This document shows, piece by piece, positions 1 through 11,824 of a stretch of DNA of 64,000 bases; the stretch's first letter is position 1; every line of letters begins with the position of its first letter. The position numbers and the translations under genes are program-made. This DNA is from Axinella damicornis (Eukaryota; Porifera; Demospongiae; Axinellida; Axinellidae). The notes under the pieces were generated by a model. It was not told the origin of the DNA. It was given only the letters and a program-made list of their open reading frames with translations, and searched no databases. The DNA is taken from the NCBI GenBank assembly GCA_963931865.1, contig OZ007509.1, positions 447,978-511,977 of the forward strand, given 5' to 3'.

Positions 1-170
1 GGAGGGAGGGTGTGGGAGGGAGGGAGGGAGGGAAGGACGGAGAGAGGGAGGGGGGAGGGAGGAGGGAGGGAGGGAGGGAGGGAGGGAGGGAGGGTGTGGG
101 AGGGAGGGAGGGATGGAGGGGGGAGGGAGGGAGGGTGGGAGGGTGGGAGAGTGGGAGTGGGAGTTTGTGG
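1..170. repeat. GGGA-type purine-rich tandem repeat
   Basis: Nearly pure GGGA/GGGT tetranucleotide array at the left edge. On the minus strand it is pyrimidine-rich and lies in an intron of EDRF1 just downstream of the last visible exon. Reading frames through it are repeat artefacts. Confidence 0.9.
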
Positions 171-229
171 CATTATGGGAGTTGTATTCTGCCCAAACAG
201 TCACCATGAATCAGCACTGGCTTCCTCAC

Positions 230-3175
230 TGGTGCTGAGAACTGGCAGTTCTTGTCCAGTAAACTCGGAATGTCTTCTGTCTTGATGACCTCATACCTCT
301 GAGTGAGTGTGTGTGTGAGTGAGTGAGCATGTGGGGTGAGGGGTACACATGTGACATGGTGAGTGTGTAAGTCCAATCTTGCCCTGACCACTGCCCACAT
401 GCACCAAGACATGTTGATCGCACCTGGACAATCCCATTCAGATGGAAGCACATGGCGAGCTCCGGGACATTGCACATGAGGTTGTCCAGCCAGTAGTCCA
501 GGCCTGTCAGCACTGTGATCGGCTTCTGCATGTCCCTACAAGTTCACAGTGGCATATCAGAGTCACAGTTATCAGCGCCCATTCCAGTTTGGATTGAGAT
601 TGGACCAGGATAGACTAGAACAATGTAGTACCTGAGCCTTAGGCTAATTGCAGGGTGACCCTCACTTCCAAATATGGGCAGGTCACTACCCAGTAGCATG
701 CGAATGTCTTTTATGCTCCATTGCATGTTGAGGTTGAAGGGCTGTGGGGGCTGGTGTGTGTGTGTGTGTGTGTGATATGCAGGAAAAACACATTTACAGA
801 CACAGAGGTAAGTATGCTACTATCACAACTACACCATCAGGGACGCACGTACTGGTTCAGGAGGGAGGCAGGGGAATGTCGCTTGCTGTTCCTCACTCTG
901 CTCCTCCTCTTCATGACTGGCTAACACCACACCTCCAGCATTGCACTCCTCATCAGCACCCTCGCCACACACACCTCCAGATGGCTCTTCTTCTGATTGC
1001 TCCTCTGAGAGGTGCTCCTCTGAGAGGTGCTCCTCTGCTGGTCCACTGGGCTGAGATGCTGCAGACCCAACGTCAGACCGCAGTTCACCGGGGGAGATCA
1101 TGTCTCCAGCCAGCGGGTTGCCAGGAGGGCCGGTGAGATCAGTGCCGGTGAGGAAGCTGTGAGCTGTCTCTGTCAACGGTACCAGAGCAAGGCTTACTCT
1201 GCGCTGATCCTTCTGCTCAGTTGATGGAGACGTAGAGCCCTCCTCCTGCGTGCAATCACCTTTGACCTCTCGGGATGCACCTGAGGGGGAGAGGGTCCCA
1301 CTGTCACTAGGGGTGGAGGTTGCACCGTCTCCCCCGTCTGTCACACTCGGAGAGCAAGGGACGCATTCACCGTCTCCCTTCAATGGCTCTATGTCCAGTC
1401 CTCGGCCTTCAACTAGACCATGACTCTGCTCCGGTTCTGTGGTCACGTGACTCCCACCAACCTCCACTCCTGCAGGTGTAACTACTTCTTCTTCAGCGAG
1501 TGGTCCATGCCTGAGGCGGTCCTCATGTCCTGCAGGACTGATAGCCCCTACACTGCCATGTCCTGCAGGAGTGACTACATCGACACACCCAGGGAGATCT
1601 GCATCCATTGAACACTCCTCAATGTGTGATGAATTCCCACGTTCCCGTTCCTCTTCCTCTTCGTCCTTGCGAAGGCTCCCCACCTCATTGGGACAGTCTG
1701 GGGTGGGCAGCATGGCCCTTGATGGGTTGTCTTGTACGCTGTCACAGAGAAAGCAGTACGTGCTGAACCGACAGTGTCCATACTCTGGTGACATAGGATG
1801 TATCACCTGTAATAGAGCAGCTTTGAGAACATGCTCCTGTGCCGAGAGGCAGCAGGATCCTTCTTCCGGAATACCAGCTGCCAGATTGGGGGATGGAGGA
1901 CACCATAACTTACGTTATGAGGAGGATTGTTCGAGCGTTCACTCACCTCAGACAACTCTCCTTCTTTGAACAGCTTCTCAAGGTTCAACGGAGACTAGAG
2001 CAGAGGGAAAGAACGTTCACACTCACTGAGAGAAGATGGGTACACCATAGCTACCCATAACCACAAGTGTCGTACCATTCCTCTGAAGAAGAGGGGAGCG
2101 TTGAGTTCATCAATCAGCAGCGTGTTCCCCACACGGTGGACAGCCATGCTCACTCCAGAGGGACTGCAGGAGATGGAGCCCAAGAGAGGCGTCTTGGCAA
2201 CCAGTAATTTAGCCCCCACCCATTTTATCACAACTGTATGCTAATCAACAGAAGAAGAGATGGCAATGTGTTACCGAGAGTTACGTAACTGACCAGTACG
2301 GCATCTTCAGCAGTTTCTTGATATTCTGCAATTGTGCAATGAGAGAATTGCCATGCCAGTACAATCCCATCATACATAGCAGCTAACCACAACTGTCCAT
2401 TGGAGCACAGCCATGAATTACTTGCTAATAACATTTTCACTTCCTGTCTAGGGGTGAAATGCAGCCCTCTGATTGGTTGGTCTACATGGCTACATCATTA
2501 CAGCATGCACTATATTAACAGGGCTGGGGACACACCCACCTTAGCATCGGAGATGACGTCAACCTGTCCCACATAGTCCGGGTAGTGGGATGCCAGCAGT
2601 ACACTGTGGGAGATGGCGGAGCACACGTGAGTAACCTGTCCACTGATGCAAGTCCAACTCAGCACATGATGGAGTAGGTGGCGTACCTGGACGGGTCCCC
2701 TTTGCTCCTCTCCGAGGTGAATTGGGCCTGGCTGAAGAGCACAGCGGGGCTGTTGGTACGCAGCCAGTCAGGGGGAGGGAGGTTCAGGTCCGCATTCTGA
2801 CATAGTACACAACACACATCACATAAACAATAGACATAGTCACATGGTTGTCAACGTTATAACGTTAACCCTTTACAAAATAGGTGTTTGGAATGCAGTT
2901 TGTTTCTGCAGCCATAGGCAGCACAGATTAAAATGTGAGGAAACAATTCTGTACTCAGACGGGCAGTTAAGAGTAGCATATTGTTGGGATCTGTTCACCT
3001 GCTGGAGTTGCGAGAAGGGAGACATCAGGGCATCCGCTTTCTTGATGACAACCGTGGAACTGATGTCCTGTGATCTCACTATCACCTCCTCCCCCTCACA
3101 CCCCTTCTCCCCTCCCTCCTCCTCCCTCTTGCTCCCCCTCCCCCCTCCTCCCTCTCCTTCACCGACTCCCTCCAC
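230..3175 (-). CDS. EDRF1: EDRF1 (erythroid differentiation-related factor 1) homologue, N-terminal part
   Basis: In vertebrates EDRF1 is a nuclear protein linked to erythroid gene regulation; its biochemical activity is poorly defined. Ten exons are readable on the minus strand: about 3175-2999, 2796-2687, 2603-2540, 2240-2076, 1994-1947, 1877-1807, 1762-835, 741-632, 535-424 and 298-230, all with matching phase from 2796 onward. Diagnostic stretches recalled from the vertebrate protein are LPPPDWLR, SMAVHRVGNTLL, LLGSDLPIFG, VLTGLDYWLDNL, NVPELAMCFHLNG and IKTEDIP. The 928-base exon encodes about 309 acidic, Ser/Pro/Glu-rich, low-complexity residues where the vertebrate protein has a shorter linker. 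The true start codon is not resolved: the first exon is open up to about 3175 with no convincing ATG. The gene continues off the left edge. It is divergent from the IDH gene. Family call is firm; the exon 1 boundary is weak. Confidence 0.88.
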
Positions 3176-3452
3176 GGCTCAAGCTGCAGGAGACACTACT
3201 ATGCAGTGACACAGCTAACCGCATCAGAAGAGGTAGATCTGCACGTACAAGGACAAAGCTGTGTTCCACCTACCTCCTAGTGAACTCTGTGGCCAGTATA
3301 ACCTGTTACCTGGATCATCAACAGACCAACATGCTGAATCTGCACAGTGGAATCTAATTAACCACGCGTGGGCGTTGGTCTTCTGAAAACTCGAACACTG
3401 TTACTAGATATATATAGAGCAGAGGCTGAGAGGTCGAGAGTAGAAGCGGACA
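3176..3452. promoter_or_regulatory. Divergent spacer between EDRF1 and IDH3B
   Basis: About 280 bases separate the 5' ends of two genes transcribed away from each other, so a shared bidirectional promoter is likely. No clear TATA box was recognised. The EDRF1 start is uncertain, so the left limit is approximate. Confidence 0.45.
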
Positions 3453-4510
3453 ATGGCTCTCTTGCTTCGTGGAGGGTCGGCTCTCCGCCTAGTACCGAGG
3501 CTAGCCCCCACTGTCGTCTCCCAGAGGAACAGTCTGTTGGTAAACGTGCATGCAGCTGTTCAGCTGTTTACTCTAATTTGTCGTGTGAAGCCACCTAACT
3601 TCACCTGCCAAGCTTTAATATTCCCCCCCAGAGTTCTGGTCCAAGATTCCGCCGTGCATCATCAGGTGCTGCTGAGCCGGTAAGTGTTTCCTTACGAGAC
3701 TCAAACAGCTTTGTGTGTGTGACGACGTAATATGCTAGTGTAAACTTTGACTTCAGCCAATTGCGGCACAGCTAATGCCAGCATTGGTTGTTGATGGAAT
3801 AGGTTCTCAGATAAACATTTGTTTGATTCCTGAAACTGACAGTGTATATCTGCAACTAGCAAAACACAGTTTGGATATACCCTGCACGGGACAGCTGCTT
3901 CATCTGTGTGTGGTCACTGTGTCATCAATACACGACTCTTAAACACACATACCCATTCACACACATACACACACACACACACACTCGTCCCTGCACACAC
4001 ACGCTCGTCCCTGCACACACACGCTCGTCCCTGCACACACACGCTCGTCCCTGCACACACACGCTCGTCCCTGCACACACACGCTCGTCCCTGCACACAC
4101 ACCCTCATCCCTGCACACACACGCTCGTCCCTGCACACACACGCTCGTCCCTGCACACACACGCTCGTCCCTGCACACACACGCTCGTCCCTGCACACAC
4201 ACGCTCGTCCCTGCACACACACGCTCGTCCCTGCACACACACGCTCGTCCCTGCACACACACGCTCGTCCCTGCACGCAGAGCTCCAGGAGCATGTACGG
4301 TGGGAGACACACAGTGACGCTGATCCCCGGTGATGGCATCGGCCCGGAGCTAGCTGCCTGTGTCAAACAAGTGTTCAGGTACCGGTGACCCACGTCAGAA
4401 GAGACACAAGCTCTCGTTGCTATGTCTGGTTTGTGTGTGTTATCCTTCCCAGGAGTGCCAACGTGCCGGTTGACTTCGAGGAGATCCTAGTCAGGTAGCA
4501 GAACATACCC

Positions 4511-4546
<36 letters not shown>

Positions 4547-5641
4547 CACACACACACACACACATGCACGTACACACACATGCACATACACACACATGTT
4601 CACATGCTCATACATACACACATACACACATGAACACTAGCCTCATTCCCTGGCCTCTGTGCCCTAGTTTGTGGAGAACATCTGGGCTGAGGCCTGGGAA
4701 CGAGGCTACACATACGTATATACACACACCTTCTCCACACACCCCACACACAATACAGTGGTCTGATATCAGACAAGGCCACTGTTCAGGAGGCAGTCAC
4801 TTCCATCAAGAGGAACGGTGTGGGCCTCAAGGGTGAGCCGGTGTAGACTTATTGTCTGCCCACCTGCACGGTCATAGTTCTGCTTCACACAGGGGTGCTC
4901 CGGACCAAGGTGGACGAAGTTGACCAGCACTCCCTCAACGTGTTCCTAAGGTTTGAGCCACCCGTACCCGGCTAATCTCCCACGCTCAAGTGTCACTGTC
5001 GACCTCTCTCCTCTTGTGTCAGGGTTGAGCTGGACCTGTTTGCCAACGTGGTGCTGTGCAAGTCCATCCCTGGAGTCCAGACAAGGTAGATACTCCGTGA
5101 ACAACACTCCTCCTGGTACAGCCAGCACCCAGCTCATGTGCACTTGAAGACAGCACTGGATATAGTAAGTTAGCAGGTGGCTAGCTTACCCTCCTCCCCT
5201 TTCTCTCCCCCTCCCCAGGCACAAGGACGTGGACATTGTGGTAATCCGTGAGAACACGGAAGGGGAGTACAGCGGTCTGGAGCACGAAGGTGTCCCAGGA
5301 ATTGTCGAGAGCCTCAAGATCATCACCAGAGAGAAGTCACAGCGCATTGCCAAGTACGCCTTCGACTATGCCACCCGCCACAAGCGAAGAAGGGTCACAG
5401 CCATTCACAAAGCCAACATCATGTGAGAAGCGTTGATCATAACTACATCCCCCAGTACCTGTGCAATAGGTGATTGATTGTTGACAAGCTGGTCCGTCCC
5501 CCTCCCTCCTCTCCTACAGGAAGCTCTCGGACGGGTTGTTCCTGCGCGAGTGTGAGAAAGTCTCACAGCTCTATCCCAACATTGAGTTCCACTCCATGAT
5601 CATTGACAACTGCTGCATGCAGGTAAAGTGTATGTGTGTGT

Positions 5642-5672
<31 letters not shown>

Positions 5673-6687
5673 GGGGGGGGGGCATCACCGCTAGGTTAGC
5701 ATCTACCAGGAGCCCACAACATGTGCACGCATGCACATAGTGACGCCACACTCTCGCATGCACACACACCACACATGCATACATGTACCCACTCCCTCCA
5801 CCACAGCTGGTGTCCAACCCTAATCAGTTTGATGTGATGGTGATGCCCAATCTCTATGGCAACATAGTCAGCAACATTGGGGCGGGTCTGGTGGGCGGGG
5901 CAGGACTGTGTCCCGGGAAGAACGTTGGCCGGGAGTATGTCCTCTTTGAGCAGGTGTGTGGGACGCCGTCTCCTCTATGTCAAATCGTGGAGCTGATGTT
6001 GTGAGACTTGCTGTGTCCCCCCCCCCCCCCCCCCCCCCCAGGGTGCACGTCACAGCGGACTGGACCTCGCATTCCAGAACGTGGCCAACCCAACAGCCAT
6101 GCTGTTCAGCTCCACCGCCCTGCTCAGACACCTCGGGTGGGTCACATGACACCAAACGTGACGTCTCCACCGTGTGGAGATGCCAGAGGTCACATCACAT
6201 GGCTAATAACCCAGCAGATCGATGGCCTCGTTCCCAGGCCCCCGCCCAGCTTTTCGTCGTACTACAAGTGACGGAAAGCTGGGAGGGAGCTGGGAATGAT
6301 GCTAGCATACCAACACTAGTGCAACTGACATGGCGGTACGTGAATTGATTCTCACTGCTCTTCACCATGTGTGTTCACTGCAGGCTGCACCATCATGCTG
6401 ACATGATCGAGACGGCCATCTACTCTACTATTGATACAGGCCGGGTAAGCTGTGACCTAGCCTCGTTCCTAGGCCGTGATAGAAAGTGCTTTCTCTCCTC
6501 CCGTACGGCCGGGGAATGAGGCTAGTTGTTACCAACACAGTTCGTGTGTGGAACTATTCTCTCTCTCCCCTCTCCCCCTCCCTTTCTCCGTCTCTTGTAG
6601 GCTCGCACCAAGGACATTGGAGGGACAGCCAGTACATCTTCATTTGTTCAGGCAGTCATCTCAAACCTCCAGCCACCAGAGAAATAA
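3453..6687 (+). CDS. IDH3B: NAD-dependent isocitrate dehydrogenase, beta/gamma-class subunit, mitochondrial
   Basis: Subunit of the mitochondrial IDH3 complex that oxidises isocitrate to 2-oxoglutarate in the TCA cycle. Thirteen exons: 3453-3539, 3632-3679, 4281-4378, 4453-4494, 4759-4832, 4893-4950, 5023-5085, 5219-5422, 5520-5622, 5807-5953, 6042-6136, 6384-6444 and 6601-6687, giving 388 residues with consistent phase; human IDH3B is about 385. The N-terminus is Arg/Leu/Ser-rich, as expected for a mitochondrial presequence. Motifs seen: [10 protein letters not shown] near the start, [44 protein letters not shown] and NPTAML. The C-terminal half (CCMQLV, GARH, LLRHL) favours the beta class over gamma, while the first exons look more gamma-like, so the symbol is a best match. 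Exon 6042 is preceded by a 23-base poly-C tract serving as its polypyrimidine tract. Intron 2 carries a 20-bp minisatellite. Its 3' end converges on the ubiquitin-like gene. Confidence 0.93.
3984..4283. repeat. 20-bp minisatellite, 15 copies, in IDH3B intron 2
   Basis: Unit CTCGTCCCTGCACACACACG repeats about 15 times almost without change (one unit reads CCTCATCC) and ends at the 3' splice site at 4279-4280. It is pyrimidine-rich. Because 20 is not a multiple of 3, frames read through it as Thr/His/Arg repeats; these are not genes. Confidence 0.95.
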
Positions 6688-6995
6688 CTCAATCCCTATT
6701 CATCGCCAAAACTAGAGTACTATATTGTTCTACATGACATGTACGTTGTATCACCCAACCTCCCCCCTCAGCACAATGGAGTGTAGTACGCATACATGTA
6801 CAGCACAATCAATAGGTCATCACAATCATGCATGCTTTCATTATCACTGTACCTCATAGTAGTTCACTCAAAACACAATCATGAATGAACAATCATGCCA
6901 GCAATTATTGATCATGGACAAAGATGTGTGAAGTTGACAATTATTGAAAAGATTATCAAGCACAAATTGCATTAATTGTTTATGAGGGATATTAA
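6688..6995. other. Convergent 3' spacer, IDH3B / ubiquitin-like gene
   Basis: AT-rich 308-base region between two facing gene ends. Presumably holds both 3' UTRs and polyadenylation sites; no other gene seen. Confidence 0.5.
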
Positions 6996-9071
6996 TCAGT
7001 GGGGGGCTTGAGGGTACTCCAACCGCAGTGTAGCACCGTCAGTGACATCATAGCTGGCCAGTGTACGGTCCTCATCCAGCCTCTCCCCGTTAAACAGAAG
7101 AGTCTGCTGCCCGGACGGTATCCCCTCCTGGGTCTGGATGCGTTCCTTCACAGCCTCGATCGTGTCACCCAGAGTCAAGTCAAACTGCAGGTCCTTCCCA
7201 TTGACACCCACGACGGTGATCTGCACGGGCCCATGGCTGGGGACACGCAGGACCAGATGCAACACTGACTGATTCTGGATGTTACACGTGCTCACTGGTA
7301 GGTTGTTGTCGAGCTGTTTACCTGCAGCAACGAGGCACTGCTGGCTGATGGGCAGCCCTTCTTTCTCCTTAATCTTGTTTTTCAAGTCTCGAATGGTGTC
7401 GAGAGGGTCTATGTTTACGGTGAGGGTTTTTCCAGTGAGGGTCTTCACGAACAGCAGCATCCCAGTGGGTGTTGTAGCCGGGCTGGCAACCACAAAAGGA
7501 ATAAGATCCAATACACTTCCATCTTTGACTTCGTAACTGTTTAGTGTGCGACCATTATCAAGCTCACTACCTCCAAAGAACAGCTGTTGCTCACTTACAG
7601 GAATCCCCTCCCTCCGGTGGACTTCACTCTTCACAGATTCAACGGTTTGATTAGCCGGCTCCTCTAAGCTAAGTTCCTTTCCACTCCGCATCCTCACAAG
7701 GAGGTGCAGGACGGGAGGAGTGGAGATCTCCAGGTGGAGCATGTGGTTGTTCTCGATGGTGTACGAGTTCAGGGTGCGCTCATTGATAAGGTGCACACGT
7801 GCAAAGTAAATCTCTTGGATGTCAACTGGGATGTCCTTTCTGTTGGATATCAACTCCTTCAGCCTCAAGACAGTTTCCTCTGGGTTTACCCACATGGACA
7901 GTGTCTCTCCTGTGTGCAGGGCAATGAACACCTGGGTGTTCCGACCATGATCGACCACCAAGTTTAGCGTACCGTTTGGAGCAACACCGCAGTCTCGAAT
8001 TGTTGAAGCATTCTCTAGCTTCGTCCCATCCAGGAATAATTCCTGAAGGTCTAATGGGATGCCTTCACGCTCACGAACTCTCACCTTTACACTGGATATT
8101 GTATCGTTGGGCTGCACTTCAAACACCATTGATCTCCCATTGCCAACCTGAACAAAAATCTGAAACCCATCTCCGGAGCGATATACCAGGTGGAGAGCTG
8201 ATTCGTGCTCGATTCTGTAATCCAACAGTCTGCGGTGATCATGTAACTGCTCCCCGACAAAGATCAGTCGTTGCCTCTCGGCAGATATCCCCTCCTGCTG
8301 CTCGATCTTATCTTTTACCATGCTAACAGTATCAGAGGGCGTCACCCTCACCATGATGGTCCTGCCCGTTAGAGTCTTGATGAAAACCATCACCTCATAG
8401 TTTCGCAAGCTCACATTGACTACGGCTCCATCCTGAACGCCATAATCACTGACCCTCAGGCCATACTCCATCACCTGTTCTCCGTACGTGGACTGCTGCA
8501 GGTGATACGGAATATGTCCACGTGTGTGGACCATGTTTTGGATTGTGTCTATTGGCTCGTCAGATGCGATCTCCATTGGAATTGACATTCCTGTGTACAG
8601 TTGCAACGTGATGTTGATACGAATCTCAAGCCGAAGGTTCACCCATGGGCGTAGCCGAGTCTGGAGCTGTGAAAGCCCCCTCCGGTCTTCTAATCTGGTT
8701 TCAAGATAATACAGCCACTGCCGAGCTACTGGGATGCTTTCAGTCTCCTCAATCTTTTGCTTGACATCTCCTGCAGTATCCCTAAGGCGCATGGTGAGAG
8801 CAAGTGGCTCCCCTGAGGCCCTCTGAACAGTTACTTGTATTTCATCCCGGATTCTAGTAAGGGAGAGCATATCCTCAGCAGCAATGCCACAGGCCATCAG
8901 GATAGAGCCATCTTCTAGCGTCTCCCCTTTGAAGCTAAGCTGCTGCTGTTCAACCGGAATACCCTCCTTGTCTCGTACCTTGGTCTTCACGTTGGCAACC
9001 GTGTCCAAGGCTAGGTCCACTTCCAAAGTGACAGTGGTGCCTCCCTCAACTGAGATATAGATCTGGGGCAT
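6996..9071 (-). CDS. Tandem protein of nine divergent ubiquitin-like domains
   Basis: A single uninterrupted frame of 691 residues, starting at an ATG preceded by an in-frame TAA. It divides into nine ubiquitin-like domains of about 75 residues (roughly 1-75, 76-151, 152-225, 226-300, 301-376, 377-451, 452-535, 536-612, 613-691). Each shows the ubiquitin pattern: beta-hairpin, a D/ET(I/V)..(V/L)K helix, EGIP.xxQ and a final LxL strand. Ubiquitin hallmarks such as FVKTLTGKTL (domain 8) and FIKTLTGR (domain 4) survive. Unlike polyubiquitin precursors, no domain ends in the processing Gly-Gly, and the last ends LRLEYPQAPH. It should therefore persist as one multi-Ubl chain, not be cleaved into conjugatable monomers. 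Function is unknown; a scaffold for ubiquitin-binding proteins is a guess. It is intronless among intron-rich neighbours, which is compatible with an old retrocopy that diverged. The family assignment is clear; I recognise no orthologue. Confidence 0.9.
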   Translation of the reverse strand: MPQIYISVEGGTTVTLEVDLALDTVANVKTKVRDKEGIPVEQQQLSFKGETLEDGSILMACGIAAEDMLSLTRIRDEIQVTVQRASGEPLALTMRLRDTAGDVKQKIEETESIPVARQWLYYLETRLEDRRGLSQLQTRLRPWVNLRLEIRINITLQLYTGMSIPMEIASDEPIDTIQNMVHTRGHIPYHLQQSTYGEQVMEYGLRVSDYGVQDGAVVNVSLRNYEVMVFIKTLTGRTIMVRVTPSDTVSMVKDKIEQQEGISAERQRLIFVGEQLHDHRRLLDYRIEHESALHLVYRSGDGFQIFVQVGNGRSMVFEVQPNDTISSVKVRVREREGIPLDLQELFLDGTKLENASTIRDCGVAPNGTLNLVVDHGRNTQVFIALHTGETLSMWVNPEETVLRLKELISNRKDIPVDIQEIYFARVHLINERTLNSYTIENNHMLHLEISTPPVLHLLVRMRSGKELSLEEPANQTVESVKSEVHRREGIPVSEQQLFFGGSELDNGRTLNSYEVKDGSVLDLIPFVVASPATTPTGMLLFVKTLTGKTLTVNIDPLDTIRDLKNKIKEKEGLPISQQCLVAAGKQLDNNLPVSTCNIQNQSVLHLVLRVPSHGPVQITVVGVNGKDLQFDLTLGDTIEAVKERIQTQEGIPSGQQTLLFNGERLDEDRTLASYDVTDGATLRLEYPQAPH

Positions 9072-10380
9072 TTCTCTTGCGCAACTTGTTTACTGCTTAA
9101 AAGCCGACAGATAAACACTGCCTTCTGCACCACTGTTCAGTCAGAAACACCTCCACTAGACTGGCTCCAGAGCCTCGAGGATGTGCGCGCTAGGTACATA
9201 TACATGTAGCTAGAGAATGCACGTGAAAGAGCAAATTTACTGAAGGTTTCCGGATTCCATATTGGATTTACTGTAGTATACGGCCGCTTTTACTACACAT
9301 GGCATTTGAACAGTTTGGCACGCCCTCTGAAAAGCTGTATATAATCCAATGTACTTGTAGCCTCAGCCTAGCCACAGCCTGGGAACGAGGCTATAATGCT
9401 ACGTCACTGACAAATAATTATATCATGTGCACATGCGATACCTAATGACTTCAATACAGAGGGCCTCGGAACAAGGCTAGTGTGGACCATCATCATAGAC
9501 ACAATCTGTACCACTGCTGAATAAGATCACAGCAGCGTTTGTAGGAAAACTTCGATGGGAGTCCTGGTTGTTCCACCATCACCACAACTTAGTGACATTC
9601 TCTTGTGTTTGTCAAGCAAACCATCAGCTACGTATTTGCTGCTTCATGAAGAACCATCAGAATGCATGCATGACAATACCATCCGCACAGCATTCATTCA
9701 TTTCAGCGAATTAACTTTCAGAGTCTAACGTGTCCGTCACAGTGACTCCAGAGGACTGCGAGGGATAGCTTCGTAACACAGCTCAGATTTCAATAACTTT
9801 ATGAACGTATGCCAAGTCCAAAACTACACCTCAGAACTTAAGGGTGCCTAGTGCACAAAAAAAGTCAAAAAGGTCACCGAAACCACTAATTGCAAATTCA
9901 CACGATAGTCTATAGCAATAGTCACAGATCCCATCCTTCAGGGCCCGGGTTCCTTGCCCCTCCTTCAGGGCCCGGGTTCCTGTGGGCATACGTACACCAG
10001 TCAGCGGAAGAGAATCACAAGTTGAACATCATCGCTCTGAATTCACAGCCTTTATCTAGAACCTGGTACTGCATGTAACCAGAATCATGCAATTGATATC
10101 CAACAATAATGAATCAATGCACAGTAAAATTCAGGATGGACATGCACTGACCAATGGGTAGAGGTGTGATAGACAAGACATAAAAAATACAGCATTGCCT
10201 ATAAGCCTCGAAACTGAGACTGACTCTCATGCACTCTCCTAAGGATGTTTCGGTAAACCCCTTTTGGGACACACCCCGGTATCATGTCCCATCAACTACA
10301 ACCAAAGATCTTACTGTAAGAAAATGAACTTTGGTATAGGAGTGTGGTGAAAACTGATAGGCTATACCGTGTCCACTCAC
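9072..10380. other. Intergenic region with fragments of palindromic repeats
   Basis: No convincing gene. It contains copies of the dispersed GGGAACGAGGCTA palindrome at about 9359-9394, a degenerate one near 9460-9480, and a short direct duplication containing AGGGCCCGGGTTCCT at about 9939-9982. Further 3' exons of the proline-rich gene may lie here but could not be identified. Confidence 0.5.
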
Positions 10381-11634
10381 CAGTGAGCCATCACTGACTT
10401 CTTGCTCACTGGAAGTTGGAGTCTCGTGTAGAACAGGTGGCATACGTTGGTCTGCAGAAGAGAACAATAAGCTATTCACACTTGGTACAGGCTTGACACT
10501 GTCACTATTGAATTGTGAGCCAGAGTTCTATAAGTCTGCTGTCAGTCAGTAGAGCTAGATGCCTGACCCCATGGGGGTCACAGTGGTCATCTTGGCTACC
10601 ATGATCATGGATGATCGCTAAGATTCTACATTGGCAATGAGAATGAAACCTTTAGGGAGGTGTGATTAAATCGATTGCTTGATTAATTGATGCTAATCAA
10701 TGCGTTATATTTGGCGAACTTAGGTTCAATTGAGGTATAACAGACCGACGTAGTCATTCGGGTGGGGCGGAGCCTGGGTACGAGGCTAAGTCAGTCGCAT
10801 ACACGGAGGTGACTGGTGGGACAGCAGGGTGATTGACAGTACACAAGAGCACAATCCAGAATGCTAAAGACAGAGATTCAAGGGGCAAGCTAAGATTCAA
10901 GAGAGGCTATGATCAAGACATGTACAGTAACTTGATGTCCAGTTAATGTCTTTTGTTCTGCCTAGGGTCCCTCCTGCATCATGTATTGTACCACTTCGTT
11001 TGGCAGTGAAATGAGTGAATGTGCATGACTGTGGGTTTTTGTCTGATCTGCAATGATTCTGCACACAGATTCTATCAGCCTGAACCATTAGGACATACTC
11101 TGGGTGTCCTCAGAGTTGTCATAAACCGTCTTTTCATAATGACATTCTTTCCTTTTTTGCCTGCCACCTGGGTCAATTTGGGACTGGTCTGTCTGAGAAA
11201 CAATTTGCTGTGGCCTAAGCAACAATGAACTCTGACAGGGATGCCGAGAAGATTGATCAGCTACTGTCCACTCACCATCAAAATTTTGCAGAACCTGTGG
11301 AACTTCCTGCGGAAGGCCCGGTGGAACTTCTTGCGGAAGGTCTGGTGAAACCTGTGGCACTGCTTGCGGAAGGTCCGGGGGGAGGTCTGGGGGAATCTGT
11401 GGGAGGTCCAGGGGAACCTGTGGCACTTCTTGTGGGAGGTCTGGGGGAACCTGTGGGAGGTCCGGTGGAACGCCCATTGGAACCAGTGGCATACACTGGT
11501 CTGCAGAAGAGAACAAAATTTAATTGTTCTCATATCACACTTCTCGACACTCAACCTTAACCTAGCCCTGTTTCCCCAGTATTTTGTTCATTTTTTGCAG
11601 CATGGAAAGCAAGAGAGAGCTTACCATCGGCCAT
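10381..11634 (-). CDS. Small proline-rich repeat protein, incomplete gene model
   Basis: Three linked exons fit on the minus strand: 11634-11625 (ATG, encoding MAD), 11500-11276 and 10451-10381, with compatible phases. The second encodes about 75 residues built from PPDLPQ/EVPQ hexad-like repeats. The third opens with DQRMPPV, echoing DQCMPLV at the start of the second, and both are followed by introns beginning GTGAGTGGAC, so the exons look duplicated. The 3' end was not found; the last frame is phase 0 and must continue below 10381 or terminate in a retained intron after about 10282. No known domain was recognised and function is unknown. It is head-to-head with ARL3 across about 190 bases. 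The exon structure is supported by splice signals only, so confidence is moderate. Confidence 0.45.
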
Positions 11635-11824
11635 ACTAAAGGTGCAAGTTGGAAAGAAACCACTTGCTAGTTGCGCAAAAACAACACGTGCGCCTCGGAA
11701 CTCGAACCAGATCCTGGAAAGGTCCGGTTCCGAGACTGACTCTGCATCTGACCGCTGGTTGCTAACGAACGTAAACAAAACAAGCACGATCGAGCGTACG
11801 CACCAGTGACTGACAACTAATGTC
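11635..11824. promoter_or_regulatory. Divergent spacer, proline-rich gene / ARL3
   Basis: About 190 bases separate the two predicted ATGs. A GGTCCGGTTCCGAGACTGAC stretch near 11720-11740 resembles the end of the MITE found at 54279-54662. Likely a bidirectional promoter with both 5' UTRs. Confidence 0.4.

Noticed and set aside
2228..2440. 70-residue minus-strand frame as an EDRF1 exon
   Set aside because: No similarity to EDRF1; joining exon 2603-2540 directly to 2240-2076 keeps phase and reproduces the family.
3906..4393. Thr/His/Arg and Cys/Val repeat frames
   Set aside because: 20-bp minisatellite read through; the real IDH3B exon starts only at 4281.
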